Shown here: piece after piece, positions 1 through 7,972 of the stretch | How the letters are laid out: every line of letters starts with the position of its first letter | How positions within the stretch are numbered: position 1 is the stretch's first letter | Source: DASQDN01 sp035630195 | GTDB lineage: Bacteria; Acidobacteriota; Terriglobia; Bryobacterales; Bryobacteraceae | Assembly: GCA_035630195.1 (NCBI GenBank) | Contig: DASQLD010000492.1 | Span: 1 to 12,026 of the forward strand | DNA: 12,026 nucleotides | Reading direction: 5' to 3' | Position numbers and translations under genes: made by a program | Notes under the pieces: generated by a model | Told to the model about the DNA's origin: nothing | Database searches by the model: none | Seen by the model: the letters and a program-made list of their open reading frames with translations, nothing else

Positions 1-1863
1 CACCGTGACGGGCGCCGCATCGAGCACAAAGTTAACGGGGGTCGTTTCGTCTTCGAGCGGAAGTTGATTGGGCTGGAATACAATTTCTTGCGCGCCCCAC
101 CACGATCGGCCAGTGTGGCGTGAGGGAGGGCGGCGGTTGAGACGATTATCCAGATCGTCTGCGGCCACATGGGTGGTTTCGTTGAGGGTGGCGAACTCGA
201 TATAGGCGGTGAAGCCTTTCCAGAATGCGGTGTCCCAGCGGATCCAGCCCATCTCATCCCGTTTGGCGCTGGTGCGCGAATTAAAGATGCCACCTCGCGG
301 AACGGCGTAGTTTTCGATAATCAGCTGCGCGTAGCTGAAGTTTCCGCCAAGAAAGCGCAGGCTGATGGAGTCGCTGTCGATCTTGAATCGGGGCGAGGTG
401 ATGACGGCGCCGTGTTTACTGGAGAGCAAGTGCGAATAGACACCACTGGGATAAATGCCGCTGATGGCCGTGGCCCCATCGGGAAGAACAGAGAACTCGC
501 CCGCCGGTGAGGCGTGTGCCGGAGCGCCAACGCCCTGGCGCGGCCACTTGTCGTAATGGTCGGCGAGTTTCCAGCGCTGCTGCGTATTCTTCTGGTTGAA
601 TCCGCGCCGGGAGGCTAACTCCTGGCTGGCTTTGGTGAGCCAACCCTTTAACTCGGTATCGGAGGCCGAGAGCGGGAATAGCGGATTCAACCAATCTAAC
701 GATGCGGCATTGCGGATCGTGAGCGAAAGGCGGTCGATCAAGCCTGGCAGTTCGGTGCGCCATTTCCGGGCAAATTCGGCGCGGATTTGCTGTTTAAGGG
801 TGTCCAGACGGTCGCGGTGGAGGTTCAGGACCGATGGCGAGTCAATGGCGACCTGGGTGGGGCGAGCGGAGGCGAAGATGCCGAAGAGCGCGTAGTAGTC
901 CTTTTGAGAGATGGCATCGAACTTGTGATCGTGGCAACGGGCGCAGGAGATGGTGAGGCCTTGGAAAGCTTTGGCAAAGACGTCGACCTGGTTGTCAGTC
1001 CATTTGACGCGATCCTCCCAGGGGTCAACCGGCTGGAACCCATGTTCCACCATGCGCCAATGAGCAAGGGCCAGGCGTGACTCGTTGATCTGCTCACGGC
1101 GATCAATGCGGGGCTCGGCGAGCAAGTCGCCGGCGAGATGTTCGCGGATAAGTTGGTCGTAAGGAACGTCCTGATTGAAGGCGCGTATAAGGTAGTCCCG
1201 ATAGAGCCAAGAATTAGGCGTATCAGGATCGCCTTCCGAGCCGTGGGACTCGCTATAGCGGATAATGTCCATCCAGCGCCGGGCCATCCGCTCGCCAAAA
1301 CGGGGCGAAGCAAGTAGGCGATCGACCACCCGCTCATAAGACCTGTGCTTTGCGAAATCTTGAATCTCATCGGGGCTGGGAGGCAGTCCGGTAAGGTCGA
1401 AGGTGATGCGGCGTAGGAGTGTGGCGGAGTCGGCGCTAGGAGCGGTGGAGTTGAGCCGGCTGGCGGGCCATGGTACGCCACTAATGGGCTGCCAAGCCCA
1501 GTGTTCGCGCCGGCGCGCGGCAAGGTCGAAGCCGCTTGTCGATCCGCGCACGTCAGCCCAAGGCGCGCCGAGAGCGACCCAGCGTTCGAGAGTTGCGATT
1601 TCCTGCGTAGGCAGAGGTCCGGTGGGCGGCATGGGCTTCAGCCCGGAGTCGCCGCGCAGGGCAGGCAGCAGTTTGTCCTTGACGGAGAATGTACCGGCAG
1701 CCGTATCGAGCCGAAGACCAGCGAAGGAGACCTTGGGACCGTGGCAGGAGTGACAGCGGGAGGTGAGCAGGGGACGAACGTCGCGCTCGAAGAAATCGGT
1801 CTTTTCGTCTGCTAACGCCAAAACAGTGACGAAAGATGTGAGCAGGGTGAGCCGAAACAGCAT
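1..1863 (-). CDS. Secreted planctomycete-type cytochrome c / DUF1549 protein (PSD1 family), C-terminus outside window
   Basis: An uninterrupted minus-strand frame runs from ATG at 1863 to the left edge (621 codons seen, no stop). The N-terminus (MLFRLTLLTSFVTVLALA) is a Sec signal peptide, so the protein is exported. Residues about 23-105 form a short PSCyt1 haem c domain with CHSCH at 37-41 and a possible axial Met in MPPTG (78-82). Residues about 143-325 match DUF1549 (PSCyt2): FDLTGLPPSPDEI near 155, FGERMARRWMD near 189, and a second CxxCH, CARCH, at 307-311 followed by DHKFD. From about 445 on there is a probable beta-sandwich insert (EFSVLPDGATAISG onward). The DUF1553 domain usual in this family should lie beyond the left edge. 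The haem domain looks shorter than usual between CxxCH and MPP. Family members are common in Planctomycetes and Acidobacteria and usually sit beside DUF1501 genes; their exact role is unknown, and redox or polysaccharide-related work has been proposed. There is no clear Shine-Dalgarno before the ATG. Confidence 0.9.
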   Translation of the reverse strand, partial: MLFRLTLLTSFVTVLALADEKTDFFERDVRPLLTSRCHSCHGPKVSFAGLRLDTAAGTFSVKDKLLPALRGDSGLKPMPPTGPLPTQEIATLERWVALGAPWADVRGSTSGFDLAARRREHWAWQPISGVPWPASRLNSTAPSADSATLLRRITFDLTGLPPSPDEIQDFAKHRSYERVVDRLLASPRFGERMARRWMDIIRYSESHGSEGDPDTPNSWLYRDYLIRAFNQDVPYDQLIREHLAGDLLAEPRIDRREQINESRLALAHWRMVEHGFQPVDPWEDRVKWTDNQVDVFAKAFQGLTISCARCHDHKFDAISQKDYYALFGIFASARPTQVAIDSPSVLNLHRDRLDTLKQQIRAEFARKWRTELPGLIDRLSLTIRNAASLDWLNPLFPLSASDTELKGWLTKASQELASRRGFNQKNTQQRWKLADHYDKWPRQGVGAPAHASPAGEFSVLPDGATAISGIYPSGVYSHLLSSKHGAVITSPRFKIDSDSISLRFLGGNFSYAQLIIENYAVPRGGIFNSRTSAKRDEMGWIRWDTAFWKGFTAYIEFATLNETTHVAADDLDNRLNRRPPSRHTGRSWWGAQEIVFQPNQLPLEDETTPVNFVLDAAPVTV

Positions 1864-2373
1864 TTGACGAATCGCTGGTAGCTTATCATGACCACTGGCG
1901 GATCCTTCCCGGATTTTTAAGTCCGCACTGGCTGGGCCAAGTGGTGACTATCGATAAAACGGCTGTCGCGTGATCCAGCCATCTGGGTCCGTAATGCGGC
2001 AGTGGTTGGCTCGCCTCTAGTGCGCCAAGATCACGAACCACGCCCGAAAACCGTTGTTAATTGTTGGCAGCCGCTCGCCGGCATCGACTGCCTTGCTGTG
2101 CGCGCTCAGCCTCAAGCTCGATAACAGCGATGACGTTTGATGACGAGAGCCATTGACTCCATCGTGCGGCTCGTTTGGCCCCGGGGATCTACTGATGAAG
2201 TTTCCGAGAATCACAGACGTAGGGCGGAGAGAACTGTGCTTTCGGAACTCGGCCAATCGCGACTTGGTCGAGCCACCAATTCAACTGCCAGTATGCAAGA
2301 TCGATTCACACGCCGTGTGGTCGGTAGACGACATTACTGCTCCTTCTCGTGGCGCGATCTCCCGGGATCAGAC
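1864..2373. other. Intergenic stretch without a recognisable gene
   Basis: All six frames are short or have compositions unlike the neighbouring genes, and none shows a family motif I recognise. One minor item is a minus-strand Shine-Dalgarno-like AAGGAG (2340-2345), five bases before an ATG at 2334, which opens only a 17-codon frame ending at 2281. It lies just downstream of the decayed receptor gene and could be the vestigial start of a former downstream gene. I see no convincing promoter for the minus-strand gene starting at 1863. Confidence 0.5.
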
Positions 2374-2567
2374 CTAATCAACGAATCGAAGCGCAAGTTG
2401 GATGTCGCGGTTATCGTTGATGGTCGACGTGATCGTACCGAACTGCGGCGTGCGTCGGGAATCTGGAACTGGGGGTGGTTCATCACATTAAGGGCTTCGA
2501 AGCGGAACTGGAGCTTCCGTTCACCATGGGCGCTGAGAGGGAAGTCAGTGGTGATGTTGTCAGTCTA
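2374..2567 (-). pseudogene. Decayed C-terminal remnant of a second TonB-dependent receptor
   Basis: Reading the minus strand downward from 2564 gives TDNITTDFPLSAHGERK, then LQFRFEALNVMNHPQFQIPD. This is the typical penultimate beta-strand signature of Oar-like receptors; the intact receptor in this window has MQIRFEGQNIFNHMNAG in the same place. Near 2442-2447 the frame shifts by one missing base and continues as FGTIT, then INDNRDIQLALRFVD and a TAG stop (2374-2376). The terminal strand ending in aromatic/acidic residues is what outer-membrane barrels show. An in-frame stop at 2565-2567 closes the upstream side, and everything N-terminal to it (about a thousand residues in this family) is absent. 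The break lies about 50 bases before the amidohydrolase start at 2614, so a rearrangement probably joined here. No function is expected. Confidence 0.75.
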
Positions 2568-2598
2568 CGCGGTTCCGGCGGGTGAAAGCACGCTGGGC

Positions 2599-2604
2599 TA
2601 GAAT
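2599..2604 (+). promoter_or_regulatory. Possible -10 element TAGAAT, near-leaderless start of the amidohydrolase gene
   Basis: TAGAAT lies nine bases before the ATG at 2614, so transcription starting about seven bases downstream would leave only a few untranslated bases. No Shine-Dalgarno precedes the ATG, which fits a leaderless or near-leaderless message. No good -35 hexamer is visible at the usual distance, so this is a weak call. Confidence 0.3.
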
Positions 2605-2613
2605 GACATCCAC

Positions 2614-4080
2614 ATGAATGCCACGAGAATTCTGCCGTTGTTTTGCCTGCTCTCGGCGCTTGGCGCCCAGCGCCAAGTCTCTCAGTATGATCTTGTAATC
2701 GTCGGTGGACGCGTGATGGACCCGGAAACCGGGCTTGACGCAATACGGCACATCGGCATTCGCGGGGGCAAGATTGCTGCAGTTTCGGAGCGGCCGCTCG
2801 CCGGTAAGATTTCTCTGCAGGCCGTCGGACGTGTAGTAGCCCCCGGTTTTATCGACCTTCATGCTCACGGCCAGACAAACCAGGCAAATGAATACCAGGC
2901 GCACGATGGAGTGACTACGTCGCTGGAACTAGAGGTAGGAGTTCCCTCCGTCGGCGTCTTTTTGAAGAGCCGTGAGAACAAGTCGATGCTGAATTTCGGG
3001 GCAACATCCTCGCACGGCGCCATGCGCGTGATGATACTTTCCGAGTTCGCCTCGGAGACTGCTGCGTGGCAGAGATCTACCCTCCGCTGGAATGAGATTG
3101 GATACAAGGGACGCTATAAATCCCTAACTCAGCCGGAAGAGTACACAGCGCTTGCCGCGATGATGGAGCGCGGACTGCGCGAAGGTGGGCTTGGTCTCGG
3201 CGTGGCGCACCAGTATTATCCCGCCGCCTCCCGGGAAGAGATCTTCCGGGTGTTCCAGATGGCCGAGCGCTGGAAGGTCCCTTTGTTTACGCACGTGCGT
3301 TCGATGAACATAGACGCCATGCAGGAAGTGATCGCTGACGCTGCCGCGACAGGCGCTTCACTGCACATTGTTCACGTGAATAGTATGAGTCTCGCTGCGC
3401 TTCCGGTGGTGTTGGAGTTGATCGAATCGGCGCGCAAACGTGGTCTCGATATCACAACGGAAGCGTATCCCTACACCGCAGCCTCAACGTTCCTTGAGTC
3501 CACTATGTTTGATGAAGGATGGCAGGAACGCCTGGGCATTTCGTACGGTGATTTGCAGTGGGTCGCAACCGGCGAGCGACTCACACCGGAGACTTTCACC
3601 GAATATCGCACAAAGGGTGGCGTCGTCATCATGCATCTGATGAAGCCCGAATGGATTCAGCGGGCCATGGCAGCCCCATTTGTGATGGTAGCTTCAGACG
3701 GAATGCCTTATGCTCCCGGTGCGCATCCTCGCGGTGCTGGCACATTCTCGAGGGTGCTAGGTCTCTACGTTCGCGAACAGAAGGTACTGACGTTAATGCA
3801 GGCGCTCGCGAAGATGACCATCATGCCTGCGCGCCGACTCGAATCGATCGCTCCGCAGATGAAGAATAAGGGACGTCTGCGTTTGGGAGCAGACGCTGAC
3901 ATCACAGTGTTCGATCCCGAGCATGTGAAGGACACCGCAACATTCGAGAAAGGACTGAGTTTCTCTGCGGGAATCGATCATGTACTTGTCAACGGAGTAC
4001 CCGTTATCCAAGATGGCAAGACGGTTCCGAGCACGTTTCCGGGCAAGCCCGTTGTTGGCAACTATGGGGCTGCCCGCTGA
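2614..4080 (+). CDS. Exported amidohydrolase, N-acyl-D-amino-acid deacylase (D-aminoacylase)-like
   Basis: This is a 488-residue amidohydrolase-superfamily enzyme. The N-terminus (MNATRILPLFCLLSALGAQ) is a Sec signal, probably cleaved after ALGA, so the enzyme should act in the periplasm. YDLVIVGGRVMDPETG (25-40) opens the urease-like composite domain. The barrel carries the HxH metal motif in FIDLHAHG (H83, H85), FTHVRS (H227), LHIVHVNS (H251/H254) and the catalytic Asp in VASDGMPY (D362). HPRGAGTFSRVLG (371-383) is the loop typical of the D-aminoacylase branch, and GADADITVFDPE near 425 closes the sandwich domain. After GVTT the sequence is SLELEVG (E105, E107), where D-aminoacylases normally have VVVGNCG; the cysteine ligand is thus replaced, possibly by glutamate. 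The substrate may be an N-acyl or cyclic amide, but this cannot be read from sequence. The gene lies upstream of the receptor gene in the same direction, 265 bases away, and the receptor has its own promoter. Confidence 0.88.
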   Translation: MNATRILPLFCLLSALGAQRQVSQYDLVIVGGRVMDPETGLDAIRHIGIRGGKIAAVSERPLAGKISLQAVGRVVAPGFIDLHAHGQTNQANEYQAHDGVTTSLELEVGVPSVGVFLKSRENKSMLNFGATSSHGAMRVMILSEFASETAAWQRSTLRWNEIGYKGRYKSLTQPEEYTALAAMMERGLREGGLGLGVAHQYYPAASREEIFRVFQMAERWKVPLFTHVRSMNIDAMQEVIADAAATGASLHIVHVNSMSLAALPVVLELIESARKRGLDITTEAYPYTAASTFLESTMFDEGWQERLGISYGDLQWVATGERLTPETFTEYRTKGGVVIMHLMKPEWIQRAMAAPFVMVASDGMPYAPGAHPRGAGTFSRVLGLYVREQKVLTLMQALAKMTIMPARRLESIAPQMKNKGRLRLGADADITVFDPEHVKDTATFEKGLSFSAGIDHVLVNGVPVIQDGKTVPSTFPGKPVVGNYGAAR

Positions 4081-4126
4081 ACTGGATCTGAATTCCTTTC
4101 CAAGCTGACCAGGCTTCGGTGGGCGT

Positions 4127-4183
4127 TTGGTCCAAGAGGAACTTTCTACTTGGCCAAACCGGAACTTCTCACTTGGCCGCGAC
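4127..4183 (+). repeat. Three TTGG(T/C)CC motifs phased at 23 bases upstream of the receptor promoter
   Basis: TTGGTCCAA (4127-4135), TTGGCCAA (4150-4157) and TTGGCCGC (4173-4180) start exactly 23 bases apart. The second and third belong to longer direct repeats, GGAACTTTCTACTTGGCC (4138-4155) and GGAACTTCTCACTTGGCC (4161-4178), which match at 15 of 18 positions. The first two cores are palindromic. Spacing of about two helical turns, ending about 30 bases before the -35 box, is what an activator binding array for the TonB receptor gene would look like. The binding protein is unknown. Confidence 0.6.
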
Positions 4184-4189
4184 AAACAG

Positions 4190-4211
4190 ATGACAGCAAC
4201 ATGACAGCAAC
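4190..4211 (+). repeat. Perfect 11-base tandem repeat abutting the -35 box
   Basis: ATGACAGCAAC occurs twice, head to tail, at 4190-4200 and 4201-4211, and ends one base before the -35 hexamer. The 11-base period places the copies on nearly the same helix face. This is typical of a direct-repeat binding site for a regulator that touches RNA polymerase, though a chance duplication cannot be excluded. Confidence 0.6.
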
Positions 4212-4212
4212 A

Positions 4213-4241
4213 TTGCCATTTCTGTATACGTCTGGTATGCT
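4213..4241 (+). promoter_or_regulatory. Sigma70-type promoter of the TonB receptor gene
   Basis: TTGCCA (4213-4218) and TATGCT (4236-4241) are separated by 17 bases, the optimal spacing, and match the consensus hexamers at four of six positions or better. Transcription would begin near 4248, leaving about 98 untranslated bases before the receptor ATG at 4346. Immediately upstream lie the tandem and phased repeats, which would be activator sites. Confidence 0.6.
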
Positions 4242-4256
4242 ACCCGGAATTTCGAA

Positions 4257-4272
4257 CGGAGTTCATACTCCG
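4257..4272. promoter_or_regulatory. Small palindrome just after the predicted transcription start
   Basis: CGGAGT (4257-4262) and ACTCCG (4267-4272) form a perfect 6-base inverted repeat around TCAT, about ten bases into the predicted transcript. It could be an operator half-site pair or a short 5' hairpin that stabilises the message. Such a short palindrome may also arise by chance. Confidence 0.35.
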
Positions 4273-4345
4273 CCAAATATCACCACGGACGTGGAGCCAT
4301 TCTTCGGAGAAGTTAATCGATTCCAACAGAAAGGTGACCGTTTTC

Positions 4346-7300
4346 ATGTCAGACAGATCGAGGAATTTCGTAACTCTGGTGGCGTGGCGCATGCTTGTTG
4401 TGCTCGCCTGCCTTGTGGCAACTCTCAATGCTCAATCCGGCAATGCAAATATCGGCGGCAGAATCACCGATTCCAGCGGGGCGATTGTGGTCGGAGCCGA
4501 AATCTCCATCAGAAACGTCGCCACAAACGTGGTTGCCAACACGCAATCGAATACAGAAGGACACTTCAGTCTCACCGGGTTGATCCCCGGTGAATACAGC
4601 CTGACGGCGGCGTCTCCCGGTTTCCGAACCGTTGAACGAGGTGGGATTACGCTGCGCGTGGGCGATCGCCTGGCACTGGAGATTCCGCTCGAAGTTGGAA
4701 GCGCAACCGAAAGGGTCACCATCACCGCCGAGGCTCCGTTGATCCGAACGGAAGATGCCCAAGCGGGCCTTGTCATCGACAACAAGCGCATCCAGGACTT
4801 ACCGCAGTACAACCGCGATCCGCTGGCTTTCGTGTTTCTGGCGCCCAATGTCACCGGTACCAGCCAGTCTGATCTGCGTATCAACGGCAGTCGATCGGGA
4901 CAGATTGAGTACTTCATTGACGGAGTTCCGGCGACGACAGGCTATTTGCACGAAGTCCCGCCTTCGGTGCCATCGCGGGAAGCGATCGCCGAGTTCAAGA
5001 TCATCACCAACGGGCTTTCCGCTGAGTACGGGCGGCTCTCCGGCGGCGCTGTCCAGGTGGTGAGCCGCTCGGGCACGAATCAGTTTCACGGTTCGGTATA
5101 TGAGTTCTTTCGGAATGACAAACTCAACGCTTCGGACTGGAACAGTAATCGCTTTGGCAGGCCACGAGGTGTATTTCACGACAACGTCTTCGGTGGAACT
5201 CTCGGCGGACCGATTCTCATACCAAAGGTCTTCAACGGTAAAGACAAAACGTTCTTTTTCGTGAACTACGAAGGTACGCGTCGACGCACAGGCAACAATA
5301 CCCAGATGGCTTCGGTTCCAACGGCGCTCGAAAAGCAGGGTGACTTCTCACAGAGCGTGCTGGACGGCGGAGTTGCTGCTCAAGTCTTTGATCCACTTAC
5401 TTCCCGCCAGGAAGGCAATCGTGTCCGGCGCGATCCATTCCCCGCAAACCGCGTGCCGCAAACTCGCTTCAACGATCTGTCTAAGATCTATCTCGGCTAT
5501 TATCCCGAGCCGAATCGCGCTCCGCTTCCCGGCTCTAACAACGAAGGCAACTTCATAGGGTCGGCATCTTTACCGCTCGATAATAACCGCTGGACCGGGC
5601 GGCTTGACCAGAATTGGAATTCGAAGCACTCGACCCATGGAAGTATTTCGTATTTCGACAGCGCCTCCTCCAGCCAAAGATGGCTGAGCGTAATGCAGCC
5701 CGTGACTGTGACGACTCAGGAAGCGTACACGTTGTCCATCGACCACACCTGGGTCTTCACTCCGACAACGATTCTGAACTTCCGTGGCGGCGCAGTTCGA
5801 TCTACGGTCTTTTCCGGCAGTCAGGTGGACATCGATACAAGCGGCTGGAATCTTCCCCGCGAAGTGCTCAACTTACTGGGGACGACGCAGAATCGCGCGC
5901 CCAACATCGCGATGGGCGGGCCTCTCTACAGCCTTGGGGGCGGCAACGTAAACGATGCTCGCGACACCAACTACACCGGCTCGGTTTCGCTGCAGAAACT
6001 TTTCGGAAAGCATACCTTGAAGCTCGGCTATGAGCACCGCCGCTACTATTCGAATGTCACCACCGGCGGCAGCTTCTCGCTTGCAACCGAGCGGCGCGTG
6101 ACAAGCCAATACTACGACAGCCCTGTGACTGGTCACCCGATGGCGAGCTTCCTGCTTGGGAATGCGACCTGGGGACAAGGTGTGCAGATTGCGGGCCCTG
6201 CTTCGGCGCAGGGATATCAGGGCGCGTACGTTCAGGACGATTGGAAGATCACTCCGAAGCTGACTGTGAATTTGGGTCTTAGGTGGGATTATGAACCACC
6301 TCGAACTGAACGATTCGACCGTCAGATCTTCTGGGATCCGGAGTACAAGTGGAACATGCAGCCGAACGCGGGATGGACTTGGGAACAGGCGCAAAGCGAA
6401 GCAGGCATCCGTTTCGCCGCCCCGGAATGGATTTCCAAGGGCATCTACGGACGCGCCGCGTTGATGGGAACCAAGGAGTATCCAGGCCGCACGATGCAGA
6501 AAAAGTACCCATTCAATTTCGCTCCGCGTTTGGGTATGGCCTATCAGATAGTGCCGCGCACTGTGATACGGGCGAGTTACGGGATCACGTATCTGACTCT
6601 CACTGGCGACCGCTTTCTTAACTCCGCCGTCGATAATGTCGGCTTCGGCGATTTCGCGCGCGTCAGCCAGGACGGCACACCCGACGGAGGACTAACGTAT
6701 CCCGCGTCCTTCAGCAACCCGTTGCCCGGCGGTCTGGGATATGTGCCGTTCACACGCAATATCGACGATCTCAATCGTTCCACTCTCGGCAATTGGTTTG
6801 TCGTGCCTGCCGCCGATCAGTTTCCCGGCTATGAGCATGTGGTCCAGCTCAACGTTCAGCGTGAGTTCGGATCGGGATCGAATACCTGGGTCCTTGAGGT
6901 TGCATACAACGGCAACTTTGGCCGGGAGCTGCCGTTCTTCGGTAATCTACACAGTGTTTCCGACGCCTACAACACACTCGGTGTACCGTTGGGAACCGCG
7001 CTGAACAAGCAGATCACAAATCCATTTTTTGGCCAGATACCCTCGAATACCACGCAGGGCGGAGCCACGAATTTCCTTGGCAGGATTATGCAGGTACATC
7101 CGCTTTGGCGTGAGATCTGGTCCGTCAACGATCCGGTCGGCTATTCGAATTTCAACTCTGCCTATGCCCAGATTGAACACAGGTTTGGAAGCGGCTTCAG
7201 CTTTCTATCGAACTACACATTTGGGAAAGCGCTACAGGCTGGCGGCGGTATAGGCGCTCAGGGCATCCATAACGTTGGCTCGACGGGAAACAGCAATGGA

Positions 7301-7951
7301 CCACCGCAAGCGAACATGGATATGAGTGAGATCTACGGCTATTCCGACTACGATGTGAAGCATCGCTTCCTATTCAACTACGTCCTCGATCTTCCTTTTG
7401 GGAAAGGCAAGCGATTCGCGGGAGGCTCGAGTGGCATTCTGAATGGCTTCATCGGCGGATGGAGCGCTGCCGGCACAACTACGTATCGCAGCGGCAATCC
7501 GTTCTCTCTCATCTGCGCTTCCGGCTTCTGCCGCAACTACATCACCATCGGTCAAGGCAAGCTAAGCCGTCCAACGTTTGTTGATCCGCGAATTCCGTTT
7601 GACAACGGAGTCTCCGGACACGCTGCGCTTGAAGGTTCAGCCGGATTCACGCCCTACTTCAACCCCGCCAGTTTCCGTCCGGTGGTGGACATGGAGATCG
7701 GTGGCGTGGGCGCAACACTGCAGGACATGCGCGCTCCCGCCTTCAGCCAGTGGGATTTCGCCTTATTGAAGAACATCAGTCTCGGCTCGGAGTCGCGCAC
7801 GATGCAGATTCGCTTCGAAGGCCAGAACATCTTCAATCACATGAATGCCGGGAGGCCAATCAACCAATTGCCTGACCGCGCCTTTGGCACGATCAACAGC
7901 CAGCAGGGGCTGCCGCGACAGATCATGATCGCGGCGAAACTCTTCTTTTAG
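4346..7951 (+). CDS. Oar-like TonB-dependent receptor with carboxypeptidase-regulatory-like N-terminal domain
   Basis: I start it at ATG 4346 because an AAAGGTG Shine-Dalgarno (4330-4336) sits nine bases upstream; the alternative GTG at 4334 lies inside it. The product is 1201 residues. Residues 1-30 are a signal peptide (hydrophobic LVVLACLVATLNAQ). About 33-120 is an Ig-like carboxypeptidase-regulatory domain (NIGGRITDSSGAIVVGAEI, then GLIPGEYSLTAASPGF). About 130-250 is the plug (RINGSRSGQIEYFIDGVPAT, EFKIITNGLSAEYGR, GGAVQVVSRSGTNQFHG). The rest is a long beta-barrel with strand pairs such as KTFFFVNYEGTR, AYVQDDWKITPKLTVNLGLR and MQIRFEGQNIFNH, ending in the aromatic terminal strand IMIAAKLFF. 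It sits in the outer membrane and moves a bulky substrate inward using TonB energy. The ligand is unknown; relatives are numerous in Acidobacteria and are often linked to carbohydrate or peptide uptake. It is likely co-transcribed with the next gene, 21 bases downstream. Confidence 0.95.
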   Translation: MSDRSRNFVTLVAWRMLVVLACLVATLNAQSGNANIGGRITDSSGAIVVGAEISIRNVATNVVANTQSNTEGHFSLTGLIPGEYSLTAASPGFRTVERGGITLRVGDRLALEIPLEVGSATERVTITAEAPLIRTEDAQAGLVIDNKRIQDLPQYNRDPLAFVFLAPNVTGTSQSDLRINGSRSGQIEYFIDGVPATTGYLHEVPPSVPSREAIAEFKIITNGLSAEYGRLSGGAVQVVSRSGTNQFHGSVYEFFRNDKLNASDWNSNRFGRPRGVFHDNVFGGTLGGPILIPKVFNGKDKTFFFVNYEGTRRRTGNNTQMASVPTALEKQGDFSQSVLDGGVAAQVFDPLTSRQEGNRVRRDPFPANRVPQTRFNDLSKIYLGYYPEPNRAPLPGSNNEGNFIGSASLPLDNNRWTGRLDQNWNSKHSTHGSISYFDSASSSQRWLSVMQPVTVTTQEAYTLSIDHTWVFTPTTILNFRGGAVRSTVFSGSQVDIDTSGWNLPREVLNLLGTTQNRAPNIAMGGPLYSLGGGNVNDARDTNYTGSVSLQKLFGKHTLKLGYEHRRYYSNVTTGGSFSLATERRVTSQYYDSPVTGHPMASFLLGNATWGQGVQIAGPASAQGYQGAYVQDDWKITPKLTVNLGLRWDYEPPRTERFDRQIFWDPEYKWNMQPNAGWTWEQAQSEAGIRFAAPEWISKGIYGRAALMGTKEYPGRTMQKKYPFNFAPRLGMAYQIVPRTVIRASYGITYLTLTGDRFLNSAVDNVGFGDFARVSQDGTPDGGLTYPASFSNPLPGGLGYVPFTRNIDDLNRSTLGNWFVVPAADQFPGYEHVVQLNVQREFGSGSNTWVLEVAYNGNFGRELPFFGNLHSVSDAYNTLGVPLGTALNKQITNPFFGQIPSNTTQGGATNFLGRIMQVHPLWREIWSVNDPVGYSNFNSAYAQIEHRFGSGFSFLSNYTFGKALQAGGGIGAQGIHNVGSTGNSNGPPQANMDMSEIYGYSDYDVKHRFLFNYVLDLPFGKGKRFAGGSSGILNGFIGGWSAAGTTTYRSGNPFSLICASGFCRNYITIGQGKLSRPTFVDPRIPFDNGVSGHAALEGSAGFTPYFNPASFRPVVDMEIGGVGATLQDMRAPAFSQWDFALLKNISLGSESRTMQIRFEGQNIFNHMNAGRPINQLPDRAFGTINSQQGLPRQIMIAAKLFF

Positions 7952-7972
7952 GGAATCGCTCAACGAATATTG

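Noticed and set aside
825..1523. Long minus-strand open frame of 232 codons
   Set aside because: It overlaps the DUF1549 gene in another frame on the same strand, has a composition rich in Ser, Pro, Thr and Ala without motifs, and the overlapped frame carries clear family signatures.
2281..2334. Minus-strand 17-codon frame with a good Shine-Dalgarno (AAGGAG at 2340-2345)
   Set aside because: Too short and without recognisable content. It may be a vestige of a gene that followed the lost receptor, but nothing confirms that.
2137..2601. Plus-strand open frame of 154 codons before the amidohydrolase gene
   Set aside because: It has no recognisable motif, an unlikely Arg/Ser/Trp-rich composition, and covers the antisense of the decayed receptor end, which explains the sequence better.
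4086..4136. Possible terminator after the amidohydrolase gene (CCAAGC pairing with GTTTGG around a TTCG)
   Set aside because: Pairing is interrupted by mismatches and no T-run follows, so I do not call it.
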